Shown here: piece after piece, positions 16,346 through 25,026 of the stretch
How the letters are laid out: the number at the start of each line of letters is the position of its first letter
Numbering within the stretch: the stretch's first letter is position 1
NCBI GenBank assembly: GCA_937996725.1
Contig: CALKUR010000031.1
Location: 1 to 34,726, forward strand
DNA: 34,726 bases
Reading direction: 5' to 3'
Source of the DNA: an uncultured Dechloromonas sp.
GTDB taxonomy: Bacteria > Pseudomonadota > Gammaproteobacteria > Burkholderiales > Rhodocyclaceae
The notes under the pieces: model-generated
What the model saw: only the letters and a program-made list of their open reading frames with translations
What the model was told of the DNA's origin: nothing
Databases searched by the model: none
Made by a program: the position numbers and the translations under genes

Positions 16346-17548
16346 ATGTTCCGTTTCGGCACCCCCAAGTCCAATAGCGCACTGCGCGTCATGATGCTCG
16401 GCTGCGGCGAGCTCGGCAAAGAAGTGATCATTGCTCTGCAACGACTGGGCGTCGAGGTCATTGGCGTCGACCGTTATGCCGATGCACCGGGCATGCAGGT
16501 CGCTCATCGTGCCCATGTCATCAACATGACCGATGGTGCCGCACTGAAAGAACTCATCACACGCGAGAAACCGCACCTAGTCGTGCCGGAAATCGAAGCA
16601 ATTGCGACCGATATGCTGCTCGAGATTGAGCGTGAAAAACTGGCCGAAGTGATTCCAACGGCACGCGCCACACAGTTAACGATGAATCGCGAAGGCATTC
16701 GCCGCCTCGCGGCCGAAACGCTGGGGCTACCGACCTCACCCTACCGTTTTGCCGATTCTCTAGAAGACATGCAGGCCGCGATCGATGCGATCGGTTACCC
16801 GTGTTTCATCAAACCGGTCATGTCCTCCTCGGGCAAAGGCCAATCGATGGTGCGTACACCGGATGAAGTTAAGGCCGCGTGGGACTATGCGGCGGCCGGC
16901 GGCCGCGTCAATCAGGGTCGGGTTATTGTCGAGGGGATGATTGATTTTGATTATGAGATTACCCAACTCACCGTGCGCGCCGTCGGCGCTTCAGGCGAGA
17001 TCGAAACCTTCTTCTGCGACCCGATCGGTCACGTGCAAATGAAAGGCGACTACGTCGAATCATGGCAACCGATGCCAATGTCGACCAAGGCCATTGAGCG
17101 TTCCCGAGAAATCGCCAAGGCCGTCACCGACAATCTGGGTGGCCGCGGCATCTTCGGCGTCGAACTCTTCATCAAAGGTGACGATGTCTGGTTCTCAGAA
17201 GTCAGCCCCCGCCCGCACGATACGGGCCTGGTGACGCTCTGTACCCAACGTCAATCCGAATTCGAACTCCATGCCCGCGCCATTCTAGGTCTACCGGTCG
17301 ATACGCGCTGCCGCCAGCCAGGCGCCTCGGCGGTCATCTATGGCGGACTTGAAGAAACTGGCATCGCTTTTGAGGGCGTCGCGGATGCGCTACAGGTGCC
17401 CGACAGCGATCTACGTCTATTCGGCAAACCGGAAAGTTTTGTCCGTCGGCGCATGGGCGTTGCACTGGCCAACGGCAAAGACACCGACGAGGCTCGTGTT
17501 CGCGCCAAAGACTGTGCGGGTCGGATCAAACCGGTCAGCGGTCGATAA
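16346..17548 (+). CDS. purT: Formate-dependent phosphoribosylglycinamide formyltransferase (GAR transformylase 2)
   Basis: Uses ATP and formate to formylate GAR in purine synthesis, an alternative to folate-dependent PurN. The 400-aa ATP-grasp protein has an N-terminal Rossmann-like segment (RVMMLGCGELGKEV), the central ATP-grasp (YPCFIKPVMSSSGKGQSMV, VNQGRVIVEGMIDFDYEITQLTVR), the metal-binding FSEVSPRPHDTGLVTL and a C-terminal QPGASAVIYGGL domain. I chose the ATG at 16346 because GAGGA ends 8 nt before it; an ATG at 16337 overlaps that site. It stands 48 nt after pncC, and a weak TATCAT at 16310-16315 could be its -10. Confidence 0.95.
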   Translation: MFRFGTPKSNSALRVMMLGCGELGKEVIIALQRLGVEVIGVDRYADAPGMQVAHRAHVINMTDGAALKELITREKPHLVVPEIEAIATDMLLEIEREKLAEVIPTARATQLTMNREGIRRLAAETLGLPTSPYRFADSLEDMQAAIDAIGYPCFIKPVMSSSGKGQSMVRTPDEVKAAWDYAAAGGRVNQGRVIVEGMIDFDYEITQLTVRAVGASGEIETFFCDPIGHVQMKGDYVESWQPMPMSTKAIERSREIAKAVTDNLGGRGIFGVELFIKGDDVWFSEVSPRPHDTGLVTLCTQRQSEFELHARAILGLPVDTRCRQPGASAVIYGGLEETGIAFEGVADALQVPDSDLRLFGKPESFVRRRMGVALANGKDTDEARVRAKDCAGRIKPVSGR

Positions 17549-17570
17549 CGAATACTGCTACCAGGCAATC

Positions 17571-19043
17571 ATGGACATTCGGCAAACCATCAATCGTTGC
17601 GTCATCGCCGCTGCTTTGGTCGTACTCACTGCATGTGCTACAAGACCAATCAACCCGCCCGTTACCGAAGTCTCTGATAGCAAACCCTACAACTTTGAAC
17701 GCACAGGACAGTCCGAACGTCAGAAAAAGAATTTGGTGATTTTGTCTTTTTCAGGCGGCGGTACCCGTGCGGCCGCCTTTTCGTACGGCGTACTTGAAAC
17801 GCTCAAACGTACGGAGCTGGTCAATTCGGAAGGTGTCAAAGTACGTCTACTCGATCAGATTGACGCAATTACCGGCGTCTCCGGTGGCAGCTTTACCGCG
17901 CTAGCTTATAGGCTTTACGGCGAACAGCTATTTGACGAATATGAATCACGCTTTCTGAAGCGTAATGTTCAGGGCGCACTGGTCCGACGAGGGCTTAACC
18001 CTTTGAATTGGCCGGCGCTGGCATCCACTGGCTGGGGCCGTTCGGAAATGGCGGCCGACTATTACGATGAGATACTTTTTAATGGCAAAACGTTTGCTGA
18101 TTTAAAGCAAACCGACGGCCCATTTGTCTCAGTCTCTTCGACAGACATCACCAGCGGCTCAAGAATCCTGTTCACGCCGAGCAACTTTGACATCATGTGC
18201 ACGGATCTTGATTCGTTCCGGATCGCGCGTGCAGCCGCAGCATCGTCAGCAGTGCCTGTTGTGCTATCACCACTCACAATCAATAACTATGGCGGCACCT
18301 GCACACATAACCTGCCGGTTTGGACGCAGCCTTTTGTCACCGCAGCCAATCCGCCGCGGCCTGCTGCCCGTGCGCTGGAACGGATACGCGAGCTTCGGGA
18401 ACTGATGAGTGGTCAAGAGCCTTATTTGCACCTGGTGGATGGCGCCGTTTCGGACAATCTCGGCTTGCGAGGTGTGCTGGATATCGTCAACATGCTGGAG
18501 GCGTTAAAAGAAGCGGGGTATAAAACCTCGCTCGACCATGTCGAGCGCATCGTTGTCATTGTCGTCAACGCGACCTCAACGCCCAAAACCGATTGGGCGC
18601 AAAACGAAGATGCGCCCAGCACGCTTTCGATTATGATCAAGGCGTCCGGCGTACCGATCGATCGATACTCCATGGAGCAGATCGATCAGCTCAAGGATAT
18701 TGAGTCGCGCTGGAGCACTATGCGTGCCCTAAAAGACAGCAAGTTCATTAAAAATCTCCCCCGCAACACGAACAATCGCGCCATCAATTACATCCGGAAT
18801 TCACCTAACGTCAAACTCTATACGGTCAACGTTGCATTCTCCGGCATTCAGGACGAACAGGAACGCGCTTATTTAAACCAGCTCCCGACGTCATTTGTAC
18901 TAGACGACGATGCCGTTGATCGCTTGCGCGCTGGTGCGCATACGGCACTCATCAACTCGTCCGACTTCCAGCAACTCATCAAAGATACCGGGGCGACCTT
19001 GATCGAACTACCGGTCAAGCAATCCCCGGCACCGAGCAACTAG
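17571..19043 (+). CDS. Patatin-like phospholipase, predicted lipoprotein
   Basis: A predicted secreted lipolytic acyl hydrolase of 490 aa. It begins with a lipoprotein signal peptide with lipobox L19-T-A-C22. The patatin motifs follow: oxyanion hole S61-G-G-G-T-R66, nucleophile elbow G102-V-S104-G-G106, and catalytic Asp in D290-G-A (LVDGAVSDNLGLRG). Residues after 22 (ATRPIN) do not show Asp at +2, consistent with outer-membrane sorting. The ATG at 17571 is chosen because it alone gives the signal peptide; an in-frame start at 17340 lies inside purT. Parts are AT-richer than neighbours (17701-17760 has 28 G/C in 60), which could reflect a different origin. The substrate is unknown. It converges on lipA with only 9 bp between stops. 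Confidence 0.9.
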   Translation: MDIRQTINRCVIAAALVVLTACATRPINPPVTEVSDSKPYNFERTGQSERQKKNLVILSFSGGGTRAAAFSYGVLETLKRTELVNSEGVKVRLLDQIDAITGVSGGSFTALAYRLYGEQLFDEYESRFLKRNVQGALVRRGLNPLNWPALASTGWGRSEMAADYYDEILFNGKTFADLKQTDGPFVSVSSTDITSGSRILFTPSNFDIMCTDLDSFRIARAAAASSAVPVVLSPLTINNYGGTCTHNLPVWTQPFVTAANPPRPAARALERIRELRELMSGQEPYLHLVDGAVSDNLGLRGVLDIVNMLEALKEAGYKTSLDHVERIVVIVVNATSTPKTDWAQNEDAPSTLSIMIKASGVPIDRYSMEQIDQLKDIESRWSTMRALKDSKFIKNLPRNTNNRAINYIRNSPNVKLYTVNVAFSGIQDEQERAYLNQLPTSFVLDDDAVDRLRAGAHTALINSSDFQQLIKDTGATLIELPVKQSPAPSN

Positions 19044-19052
19044 CCCATACGC

Positions 19053-19994
19053 TCAAACAACACCCGCCGAATGGGCCTGCTGATCTGCCCAATAGCTTGA
19101 ACGTACCATCGGACCGCATGCGGCCCCGTTAAAGCCCATCGCCAGCGCCTCGGTCTCAAAGCGCTTGAAGGTATCCGGGTGAACGTAACGCTGTACCGGT
19201 AGATGGTGATTCGATGGCGCGAGATACTGGCCGATCGTCAGCAGATCGATGTTGTGGGCACGCATGTCTTTGAGCTCTTCGATGATTTCTTCATCGGTCT
19301 CGCCCAGACCCACCATCAGTCCTGATTTCGTCGGCACGTTCGGATAGCGTTCCTTGAAGGCTTTCAAGAAATTCAATGAGTGCACGTAATCAGCACCTGG
19401 GCGTGCCTGCTTGTACAAACGCGGCACCGTTTCCAGATTGTGGTTCATCACATCGGGCAAAGCCTGGCCAAAAATATCCAGCGCCACATCCATGCGACCG
19501 CGGAAATCCGGCACCAGAACCTCGATGGTTGTCGTCGGCGAGGCTGCACGCACGGCACGGATCACATCAACAAAATGCTGGGCACCCCCATCGCGCAGAT
19601 CATCACGATCCACGCTAGTGATCACCACATAGCGTAATTTAAGATTGGCCACGGACTCGGCCAGATAACGCGGTTCATCGACGTCCGGTGGCAGCGGTTT
19701 ACCATGACCGACGTCACAGAATGGGCAGCGACGGGTACAAATATCGCCGAGAATCATAAAGGTCGCCGTGCCACGACCGAAACATTCGCCGATATTCGGG
19801 CAAGCGGCTTCTTCGCAAACGGTATGCAGCTTCTGCTCGCGCAGCATCTTTTTGATTTCGCCGAAGCGGCCGGCGTCATTGCCAGCTTTGACGCGGATCC
19901 AGTCCGGTTTTTTCAACGCTTCCTGCGGCACGATCTTGATCGGGATCCGCGCCGTCTTGAGTTCGCCTTTTTGTTTAACCCCGGCGTCAGCCAT
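19053..19994 (-). CDS. lipA: Lipoyl synthase
   Basis: Radical SAM enzyme that inserts two sulfurs into octanoyl groups bound to lipoyl domains. The 313-aa product has the auxiliary cluster motif C60-x4-C65-x5-C71 (CEEAACPNIGEC), the radical-SAM motif C86-x3-C90-x2-C93 (CTRRCPFC), and the conserved RSSY near the end (VRSSYWADQQ), which supplies the serine ligand of the auxiliary cluster. It is last in the DUF493-lipB-lipA unit and overlaps lipB by 8 nt, with a GGAGA ribosome site inside lipB. Confidence 0.97.
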   Translation of the reverse strand: MADAGVKQKGELKTARIPIKIVPQEALKKPDWIRVKAGNDAGRFGEIKKMLREQKLHTVCEEAACPNIGECFGRGTATFMILGDICTRRCPFCDVGHGKPLPPDVDEPRYLAESVANLKLRYVVITSVDRDDLRDGGAQHFVDVIRAVRAASPTTTIEVLVPDFRGRMDVALDIFGQALPDVMNHNLETVPRLYKQARPGADYVHSLNFLKAFKERYPNVPTKSGLMVGLGETDEEIIEELKDMRAHNIDLLTIGQYLAPSNHHLPVQRYVHPDTFKRFETEALAMGFNGAACGPMVRSSYWADQQAHSAGVV

Positions 19995-20619
19995 GGGATG
20001 TCTCCAGTTGTTTTTGTAGTTGGGCCAGCAGGGCTTCGCCCGCAGCCAAAGGTGTTAGGTTAACACCCAAGTCACGCAATTGGGTGACTGCCAAACCCTC
20101 GTATCCACAGGGGTTAATGGCCGCAAATGGCGATAGATCCATATCTACATTCAGGCTCACGCCGTGATAGCAACAGCCATTACGCACACGCAGCCCCAAC
20201 GCAGCCACCTTGGCTTCGCCTACGTAGACACCCGGCGCACCCGACCGCCGTGAGGCTTCAACACCCTGCTCAGCCAACAAATCGATAACGGCCTGTTCAA
20301 TCCGCTGCACCAGCTCACGGACTTTGAGATGGCGGCGCTGCAGATCCAGCAGCAAATAGACCACCACCTGGCCCGGGCCATGATAGGTAATCTGCCCACC
20401 CCGATCGATGGGCACAACCGGAACACCAATATCGCGCAACAGGTGCTCGGGTTTGCCGGCCTGGCCCTGTGTAAACACGGGTGGATGCTCCACGAGCCAT
20501 AGTTCATCCGGCACCGTCGCTCCCGCCGCCCCGGCGCGCGCCAATGTTTGATCGCGCATTGCCTGCCAGGTGGGTTCATAGGGCACTTGGCCCAAACGGC
20601 GGATCTGCAATGCGGGCAT
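19987..20619 (-). CDS. lipB: Octanoyl-[acyl-carrier protein]:protein N-octanoyltransferase
   Basis: Transfers octanoate from acyl carrier protein to lipoyl-domain lysines, providing the LipA substrate. The 210-aa product shows RGGQITYHGPGQVVVY (73-88), the catalytic Lys K137 in GEAKVAALGLRV and the catalytic Cys C171 in INPCGYEGLAVTQL. Length and motifs are standard. It starts 5 nt after DUF493 ends and overlaps lipA by 8 nt. Confidence 0.97.
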   Translation of the reverse strand: MPALQIRRLGQVPYEPTWQAMRDQTLARAGAAGATVPDELWLVEHPPVFTQGQAGKPEHLLRDIGVPVVPIDRGGQITYHGPGQVVVYLLLDLQRRHLKVRELVQRIEQAVIDLLAEQGVEASRRSGAPGVYVGEAKVAALGLRVRNGCCYHGVSLNVDMDLSPFAAINPCGYEGLAVTQLRDLGVNLTPLAAGEALLAQLQKQLETSHG

Positions 20620-20624
20620 CGCTG

Positions 20625-20924
20625 TTACAGAACCACTTTCACCAGCGGGTGACTCGTCAACGCGCGGTACAGATCATCGAGCTGGGCCTTTGACTGTGCC
20701 TTGATGGTGCACGTCAGGCTGACATACTTACCGGAGCTCGATGCCCGCATCTCCATCGCCTTGCCATCGTAATCCGGCGCGAATTGATGAATCACCGCAA
20801 GCACTTCTTGCGCCAAGTTGTCTTGAGCTAGGCCCATGATCTTCAGCGGGAAATCGCAGGGAAACTCCAGCAACGTTTCAGCACCACTACCAACGGGCTC
20901 TTTAGCATTCTCTGGGGCAGTCAT
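20625..20924 (-). CDS. ybeD: DUF493 family protein (YbeD-like)
   Basis: A 99-aa small cytoplasmic protein with an ACT-like alpha-beta sandwich; function not established. Recognised by LEFPCDFPLKIMGLA, the KYVSLTCTIKAQSKAQLDDLYRALTSHPLVKVVL ending and its place directly upstream of lipB, a neighbourhood conserved in proteobacteria. That context suggests a regulatory or accessory link to lipoate metabolism, which is inference. It lies 14 nt after rlpA. Confidence 0.9.
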   Translation of the reverse strand: MTAPENAKEPVGSGAETLLEFPCDFPLKIMGLAQDNLAQEVLAVIHQFAPDYDGKAMEMRASSSGKYVSLTCTIKAQSKAQLDDLYRALTSHPLVKVVL

Positions 20925-20938
20925 GGGGTCTCCTGAGT

Positions 20939-21901
20939 TTATTGTGCGCCTGCCATGCGCTCTGGGCGAATGGCGATATGCGGTTGTCCACCAAGCGCAT
21001 CACGAATCTTGTTTTGCACGGCTTCGGCGTCGGCACGATTGGCGAATGGGCCTACCTGAACGCGATGCCAAGGCCCCTCGGCATAGACATGCACTTTATC
21101 CGCCGTCATCCAATCTAGCTCGCGCAGCAAGTGGTTGCGCAGCACCTGAGCATTAAAGCCGTTCTGGAAAGCGCCCATCTGCACATACGCCCCCGGCTTC
21201 GCCACCTCTTCACCATAGCGGGTTTTATCGTCAAGTTTCGCATCGTTCGCTGCGAGTGCATCTTTGCTAACCTCAGCATACGTCATACCAGTCGACCCGT
21301 CTGGAATGATGAGATCAACACGCACACGACTGCTGCCTTGGTCGACATAGCCCAATTTGTATGCCGCCGTGAACGACAAATCGATGACGCGGCCATCATG
21401 GAACGGGCCACGATCGTTTACGCGCACAATCACACTGCGATTGTTCTGCAGATTGGTCACGCGGACATAGGAGGGCAAGGGCAAAGTCGGATGCGCCGCC
21501 GTCATGGCAAACATATCGTAGGTGTCGCCGTTCGATGTCTTCAAACCATTAAACTTGGTGCCATACCAGCTGCCAATGCCTTGTTCGGAAAACGGCTGCA
21601 ACTCGGTCATCGGCGTGTAGCTTCGACCCAGCACCGTATAAGGACGGTTCGCCGCTTTGCGCAACGGCTCAGGACGCGGTGCGGCGTTGGCGATCTGATC
21701 AATGTTCTCAGGGATCTGCGCCGGCAGCCCATCATCCTTGTAGAAACCACCGCCTTTACGGACGTATGGCTTCATAACGTAATTGCCGCTCGGCGACGAC
21801 ATCGCAGCCGGCTTGCGGCTACCCGTGCTGGAACACCCACTCAACAGCGCTGTGCTCAAAACGAGCGCGAGCGACAAATCGAGGATAACGCGCGATTTCA
21901 T
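20939..21901 (-). CDS. rlpA: RlpA: septal lytic transglycosylase lipoprotein with SPOR domain
   Basis: Outer-membrane lipoprotein that cleaves glycan strands lacking stem peptides. The 320-aa product has a lipobox ending at C23 (TALLSGC), a linker, a double-psi beta-barrel (about 105-195; GIGSWYGTKFNG ... TAAHPTLPLPSYVRVTNL ... VIVRVNDRGPF) and a C-terminal SPOR domain (about 240-315). D129 and D163 align by spacing with catalytic residues D123 and D157 of Pseudomonas aeruginosa RlpA, but the position of its E120 is Asp here (D126, in NGDTYD). It is coupled to rodA by a TGATG overlap. Confidence 0.94.
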   Translation of the reverse strand: MKSRVILDLSLALVLSTALLSGCSSTGSRKPAAMSSPSGNYVMKPYVRKGGGFYKDDGLPAQIPENIDQIANAAPRPEPLRKAANRPYTVLGRSYTPMTELQPFSEQGIGSWYGTKFNGLKTSNGDTYDMFAMTAAHPTLPLPSYVRVTNLQNNRSVIVRVNDRGPFHDGRVIDLSFTAAYKLGYVDQGSSRVRVDLIIPDGSTGMTYAEVSKDALAANDAKLDDKTRYGEEVAKPGAYVQMGAFQNGFNAQVLRNHLLRELDWMTADKVHVYAEGPWHRVQVGPFANRADAEAVQNKIRDALGGQPHIAIRPERMAGAQ

Positions 21902-23004
21902 CAGCGGTTTGTCCGGTGCGTTTCAATGCTCATGAGAATACCGAGCCCCGTGCAGAGCGTCACCAACGCTGTACCACCGTAGCTAATAAACGGGAGCGGC
22001 ACACCGACTACCGGCAGGATGCCTGACACCATGCCCATATTGACGAAGGCATAGGTGAAGAACCCCATGGTAATCGCGCCCGCCAGCAGCCGATTAAACG
22101 TTGTGCTGGCGCGCAAGGCAATACGTAATCCCCGCTCAATAAGAAATCCGTAGAGCACTACCAGCACAATGTTGCCGATCAGGCCCCACTCCTCGGCAAA
22201 CACGGCGAAGATGAAGTCCGTATGTTTTTCTGGGATAAATTCCAGCTGCCCTTGGGTCCCGGTCATATAGCCCTTGCCAATGATCCCGCCGGATCCAATC
22301 GCGATGGTTGACTGGATGATGTGATACCCGGAGCCCAGCGGATCAGTCGTCGGGTCAATCAACGTGAGAATTCGCTTCTGCTGGTAATCATGCAGAAAAT
22401 GCCAAGCAAATGGCGCAATGGCCATCGCAGCGACGGTCAGGCCACCGAGCACCCACCACGACAGTCCCGCCAGAAAGATCACATAGAAGCCCGCCGAGAA
22501 CACCAAAATCGCTGTACCCAGATCGGGTTGCTTGGCAATCAACGCCGAGGGCACGGCCAGAATCAGCAGCGCACCCAAATATTTGGTGAGCCAGCGCCGG
22601 TTTTCAAAATGATGGAAGTACCAAGCCATCGCCAGCGGCATCGCAATCTTCATAATCTCGGAGGGCTGAATACGGGTAAAGCCCAGTGATAACCACCGCT
22701 TGGCGCCATTCACCTTGACACCGAACAGCATGACTAACACCAGCAAGACCAGACCGAACAGATACATCGGCCACGCCAACTGCATGAGCCGTTGCGGCGG
22801 AATACGCGCCACAACGAACATCAGCGTCAGCGCAGCGGCCATATTCAGAAACTGGGATGGCATTCGCTCCTGACCAGACCAGGTTGCCGAAAACACCGTC
22901 AACAAACCAACCAGCATCAGCATGCCCGTGATCTTGAGCAGCGGCACATCGACATGCTCCAGCCAGGGCTGCAGCATACCGCGCCAATTCAACGAACGAT
23001 TCAT
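21901..23004 (-). CDS. rodA: RodA: SEDS peptidoglycan polymerase of the elongasome
   Basis: Integral membrane glycosyltransferase that polymerises lipid II during cell elongation together with PBP2. The 367-aa product has about ten helices and SEDS signatures: VNGAKRWLSLGFTRIQPSEIMKIAMPL, the catalytic Asp D263 in FIPEKHTDFIFAVFAEEWG (equivalent to E. coli D262), and LPVVGVPLPFISYGGTALV. A GAGGAAGAGG ribosome site precedes the ATG. It overlaps mrdA by 4 nt (ATGA) and rlpA by 1 nt, so the three are likely made together. Confidence 0.97.
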   Translation of the reverse strand: MNRSLNWRGMLQPWLEHVDVPLLKITGMLMLVGLLTVFSATWSGQERMPSQFLNMAAALTLMFVVARIPPQRLMQLAWPMYLFGLVLLVLVMLFGVKVNGAKRWLSLGFTRIQPSEIMKIAMPLAMAWYFHHFENRRWLTKYLGALLILAVPSALIAKQPDLGTAILVFSAGFYVIFLAGLSWWVLGGLTVAAMAIAPFAWHFLHDYQQKRILTLIDPTTDPLGSGYHIIQSTIAIGSGGIIGKGYMTGTQGQLEFIPEKHTDFIFAVFAEEWGLIGNIVLVVLYGFLIERGLRIALRASTTFNRLLAGAITMGFFTYAFVNMGMVSGILPVVGVPLPFISYGGTALVTLCTGLGILMSIETHRTNR

Positions 23005-25019
23005 GGCCTCTTCCTCACGGGAAGCGCATCTTTTGCCGGCGGCATGCGCACGAAGGGGCCAGCTTGCTCAGCCAGTCCACGCAGAGCGTCATGATCATCG
23101 TTTTGCGGATCAGCGTAGAGCGCCACATCACGATATTCCGGTTCGGGTTCACCCGGTGCATCTGGGGCTGGCCCTTTGGGCACAATACCTTGTAGGTAGT
23201 AGTCAAATACTTGGCGTGCAATCGGCGCGGCGGACTGCGCGCCGAAACCGGCGTTTTCCACAATGATGGCGACAGCGATTTTCGGCTTGTCAGCGGGCGC
23301 GTAAGCGATAAACAACGCATGGTCACGCAGAAACTCCTTAGTGCCGCCATGTGAATAATTGCCGCCGTTCAGACTGAATACCTGAGCAGTACCGGTTTTG
23401 CCCGCCGCAACATATTTGGTGCCAGCAAAAGCCCGAGAACTCGTACCTTCTTTATTCACGCCGACCATCGCATTACGAATAACGTCGATGTGCTCTTGCT
23501 TCAGATTGGCGTCATGTGACACCTCGATCGGTACCGCGCGGACCTTGCCTGTTTGAGCATCCGTGATACTCCGTACCAGATGCGGCTTATACCCCACACC
23601 GTTGTTGGCCAGGATTGCGGTTGCCTGGGCCATCTGCATCATCGTATAAGAGTTATAGCCCTGGCCAATACCAATGGAAATCGTTTCACCGGCGTACCAT
23701 TTCTGCTGCTCCGGGCGCTTGAACCGGCGCTCCTTCCAGGCCGGCGATGGCAAAATGCCTCGTGATTCGCCATCGATATCGATTCCGGTCTTACTACCCA
23801 ACCCTAGGCGTGCCATAAAGTCCGCAATACCGTCGATACCCCAGTCATTGGCCAGCGTGTAGTAATACGTATCGCAGGAGTGCACGATGGACGTGTACAT
23901 GTTCACCATGCCGTGGCCGCCTTTTTTGTCGTCACGGAACGTATGGTTACCGAAATTGAAATAGCCGGGGTCACTAATCGCTTGCTGGGGTGTGCGCTTG
24001 CCAACGCTTAACGCACCCAGCGCCATGAACGGCTTAAAGGTCGAGCCCGGCGGATACGTGCCGTAAATAGCACGGTTCAGCAATGGTTTATTAATGTCCG
24101 TATTCAAGACACCCCAATCATCACTGCGGATCCCATCAACGAAAAGATTCGGGTCATAAGTCGGCATCGACACCAGCGCGAGGATCTCGCCATTCTCCGG
24201 GTCGAGTGCAACCAACGCCCCACGACGTTTACCGTAAGCCTGCTCGGCAATATGCTGCAACTTGGCATCAATTGTGAGATTCAGATTGTTGCCAGATACT
24301 GGCGGCGTGCGCGAGAGTACGCGAATACCACGGCCACCTGCATCGACTTCCACGCTCTCGAAACCGCTGATGCCATGCATCTCGAATTCGTAGCGTTGTT
24401 CCAGCCCCGTCTTACCGATGTGATCGGTACCGCGGTAATTGGCGGCCTGGCCTTCCTCGTCAATACGTTCCAAATCTTTGGTATTAATGCGCCCCATATA
24501 GCCCAGTGCGTGCGACCCCGTCTCGCCCAGCGGATAGCTGCGGAACAAACGGGCGCGCACTTCAACGCCAGGGAATTGGTAACGGTGTGCAGCAAAGCGC
24601 GCAACTTCTACTTCAGACAGTCGTGAACGTAACGGGATCGATTCGAAGGTTTTTGCTTCGCGGAGCAGCTGCTTGAAGCGACGTTTATCCTTGCCTTCAA
24701 TCGTCACCACCTTTGACAAACCTTCGATGGTTTCATCAATGTTACCGGCTAGACCAGGCACAATCTCCAAGGTATAGGCCGAGGTGTTGGTCGCCATCAA
24801 CACACCGTTGCGATCCAGGATCAGGCCCCGGTTCGGCACTACCGGCACTAACGCCAGGCGATTGTCTTCGGCACGGGTGTCATAATGGCTATGCTGAACA
24901 ACCCCCAGCCAGAAAAAGCGCAGGATAAGCACAAAGAAGGCGATCAGCATGATCACCGATGCGGTGCTCAAACGGCCTTGAAAACGTTTGCCGGCGTCCT
25001 GTTCGTCAAAGTAAGACAT
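23001..25019 (-). CDS. mrdA: Penicillin-binding protein 2 (elongation-specific transpeptidase)
   Basis: Class B PBP that cross-links peptidoglycan in the lateral wall as RodA's partner. The 672-aa product has one N-terminal membrane anchor (about 20-40), a pedestal domain with RGLILDRNGVLMATN, and the transpeptidase domain with S326-T-F-K329, S381-C-D383 (the PBP2 form of the SxN motif) and K541-T-G543. The C-terminal tail after about 640 is Pro/Asp/Glu-rich. It begins 7 nt after mreD ends. Confidence 0.97.
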   Translation of the reverse strand: MSYFDEQDAGKRFQGRLSTASVIMLIAFFVLILRFFWLGVVQHSHYDTRAEDNRLALVPVVPNRGLILDRNGVLMATNTSAYTLEIVPGLAGNIDETIEGLSKVVTIEGKDKRRFKQLLREAKTFESIPLRSRLSEVEVARFAAHRYQFPGVEVRARLFRSYPLGETGSHALGYMGRINTKDLERIDEEGQAANYRGTDHIGKTGLEQRYEFEMHGISGFESVEVDAGGRGIRVLSRTPPVSGNNLNLTIDAKLQHIAEQAYGKRRGALVALDPENGEILALVSMPTYDPNLFVDGIRSDDWGVLNTDINKPLLNRAIYGTYPPGSTFKPFMALGALSVGKRTPQQAISDPGYFNFGNHTFRDDKKGGHGMVNMYTSIVHSCDTYYYTLANDWGIDGIADFMARLGLGSKTGIDIDGESRGILPSPAWKERRFKRPEQQKWYAGETISIGIGQGYNSYTMMQMAQATAILANNGVGYKPHLVRSITDAQTGKVRAVPIEVSHDANLKQEHIDVIRNAMVGVNKEGTSSRAFAGTKYVAAGKTGTAQVFSLNGGNYSHGGTKEFLRDHALFIAYAPADKPKIAVAIIVENAGFGAQSAAPIARQVFDYYLQGIVPKGPAPDAPGEPEPEYRDVALYADPQNDDHDALRGLAEQAGPFVRMPPAKDALPVRKRP

Positions 25020-25026
25020 GCGGTCG

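Noticed and set aside
17340..17570. N-terminal extension of the patatin frame into purT
   Set aside because: The frame overlaps purT in another register, and only the ATG at 17571 gives a lipoprotein signal peptide.
21131..21982. A 283-codon plus-strand frame opposite rlpA
   Set aside because: rlpA and rodA are unambiguous on the other strand; the frame is rich in Arg, His and Ile with no family resemblance.
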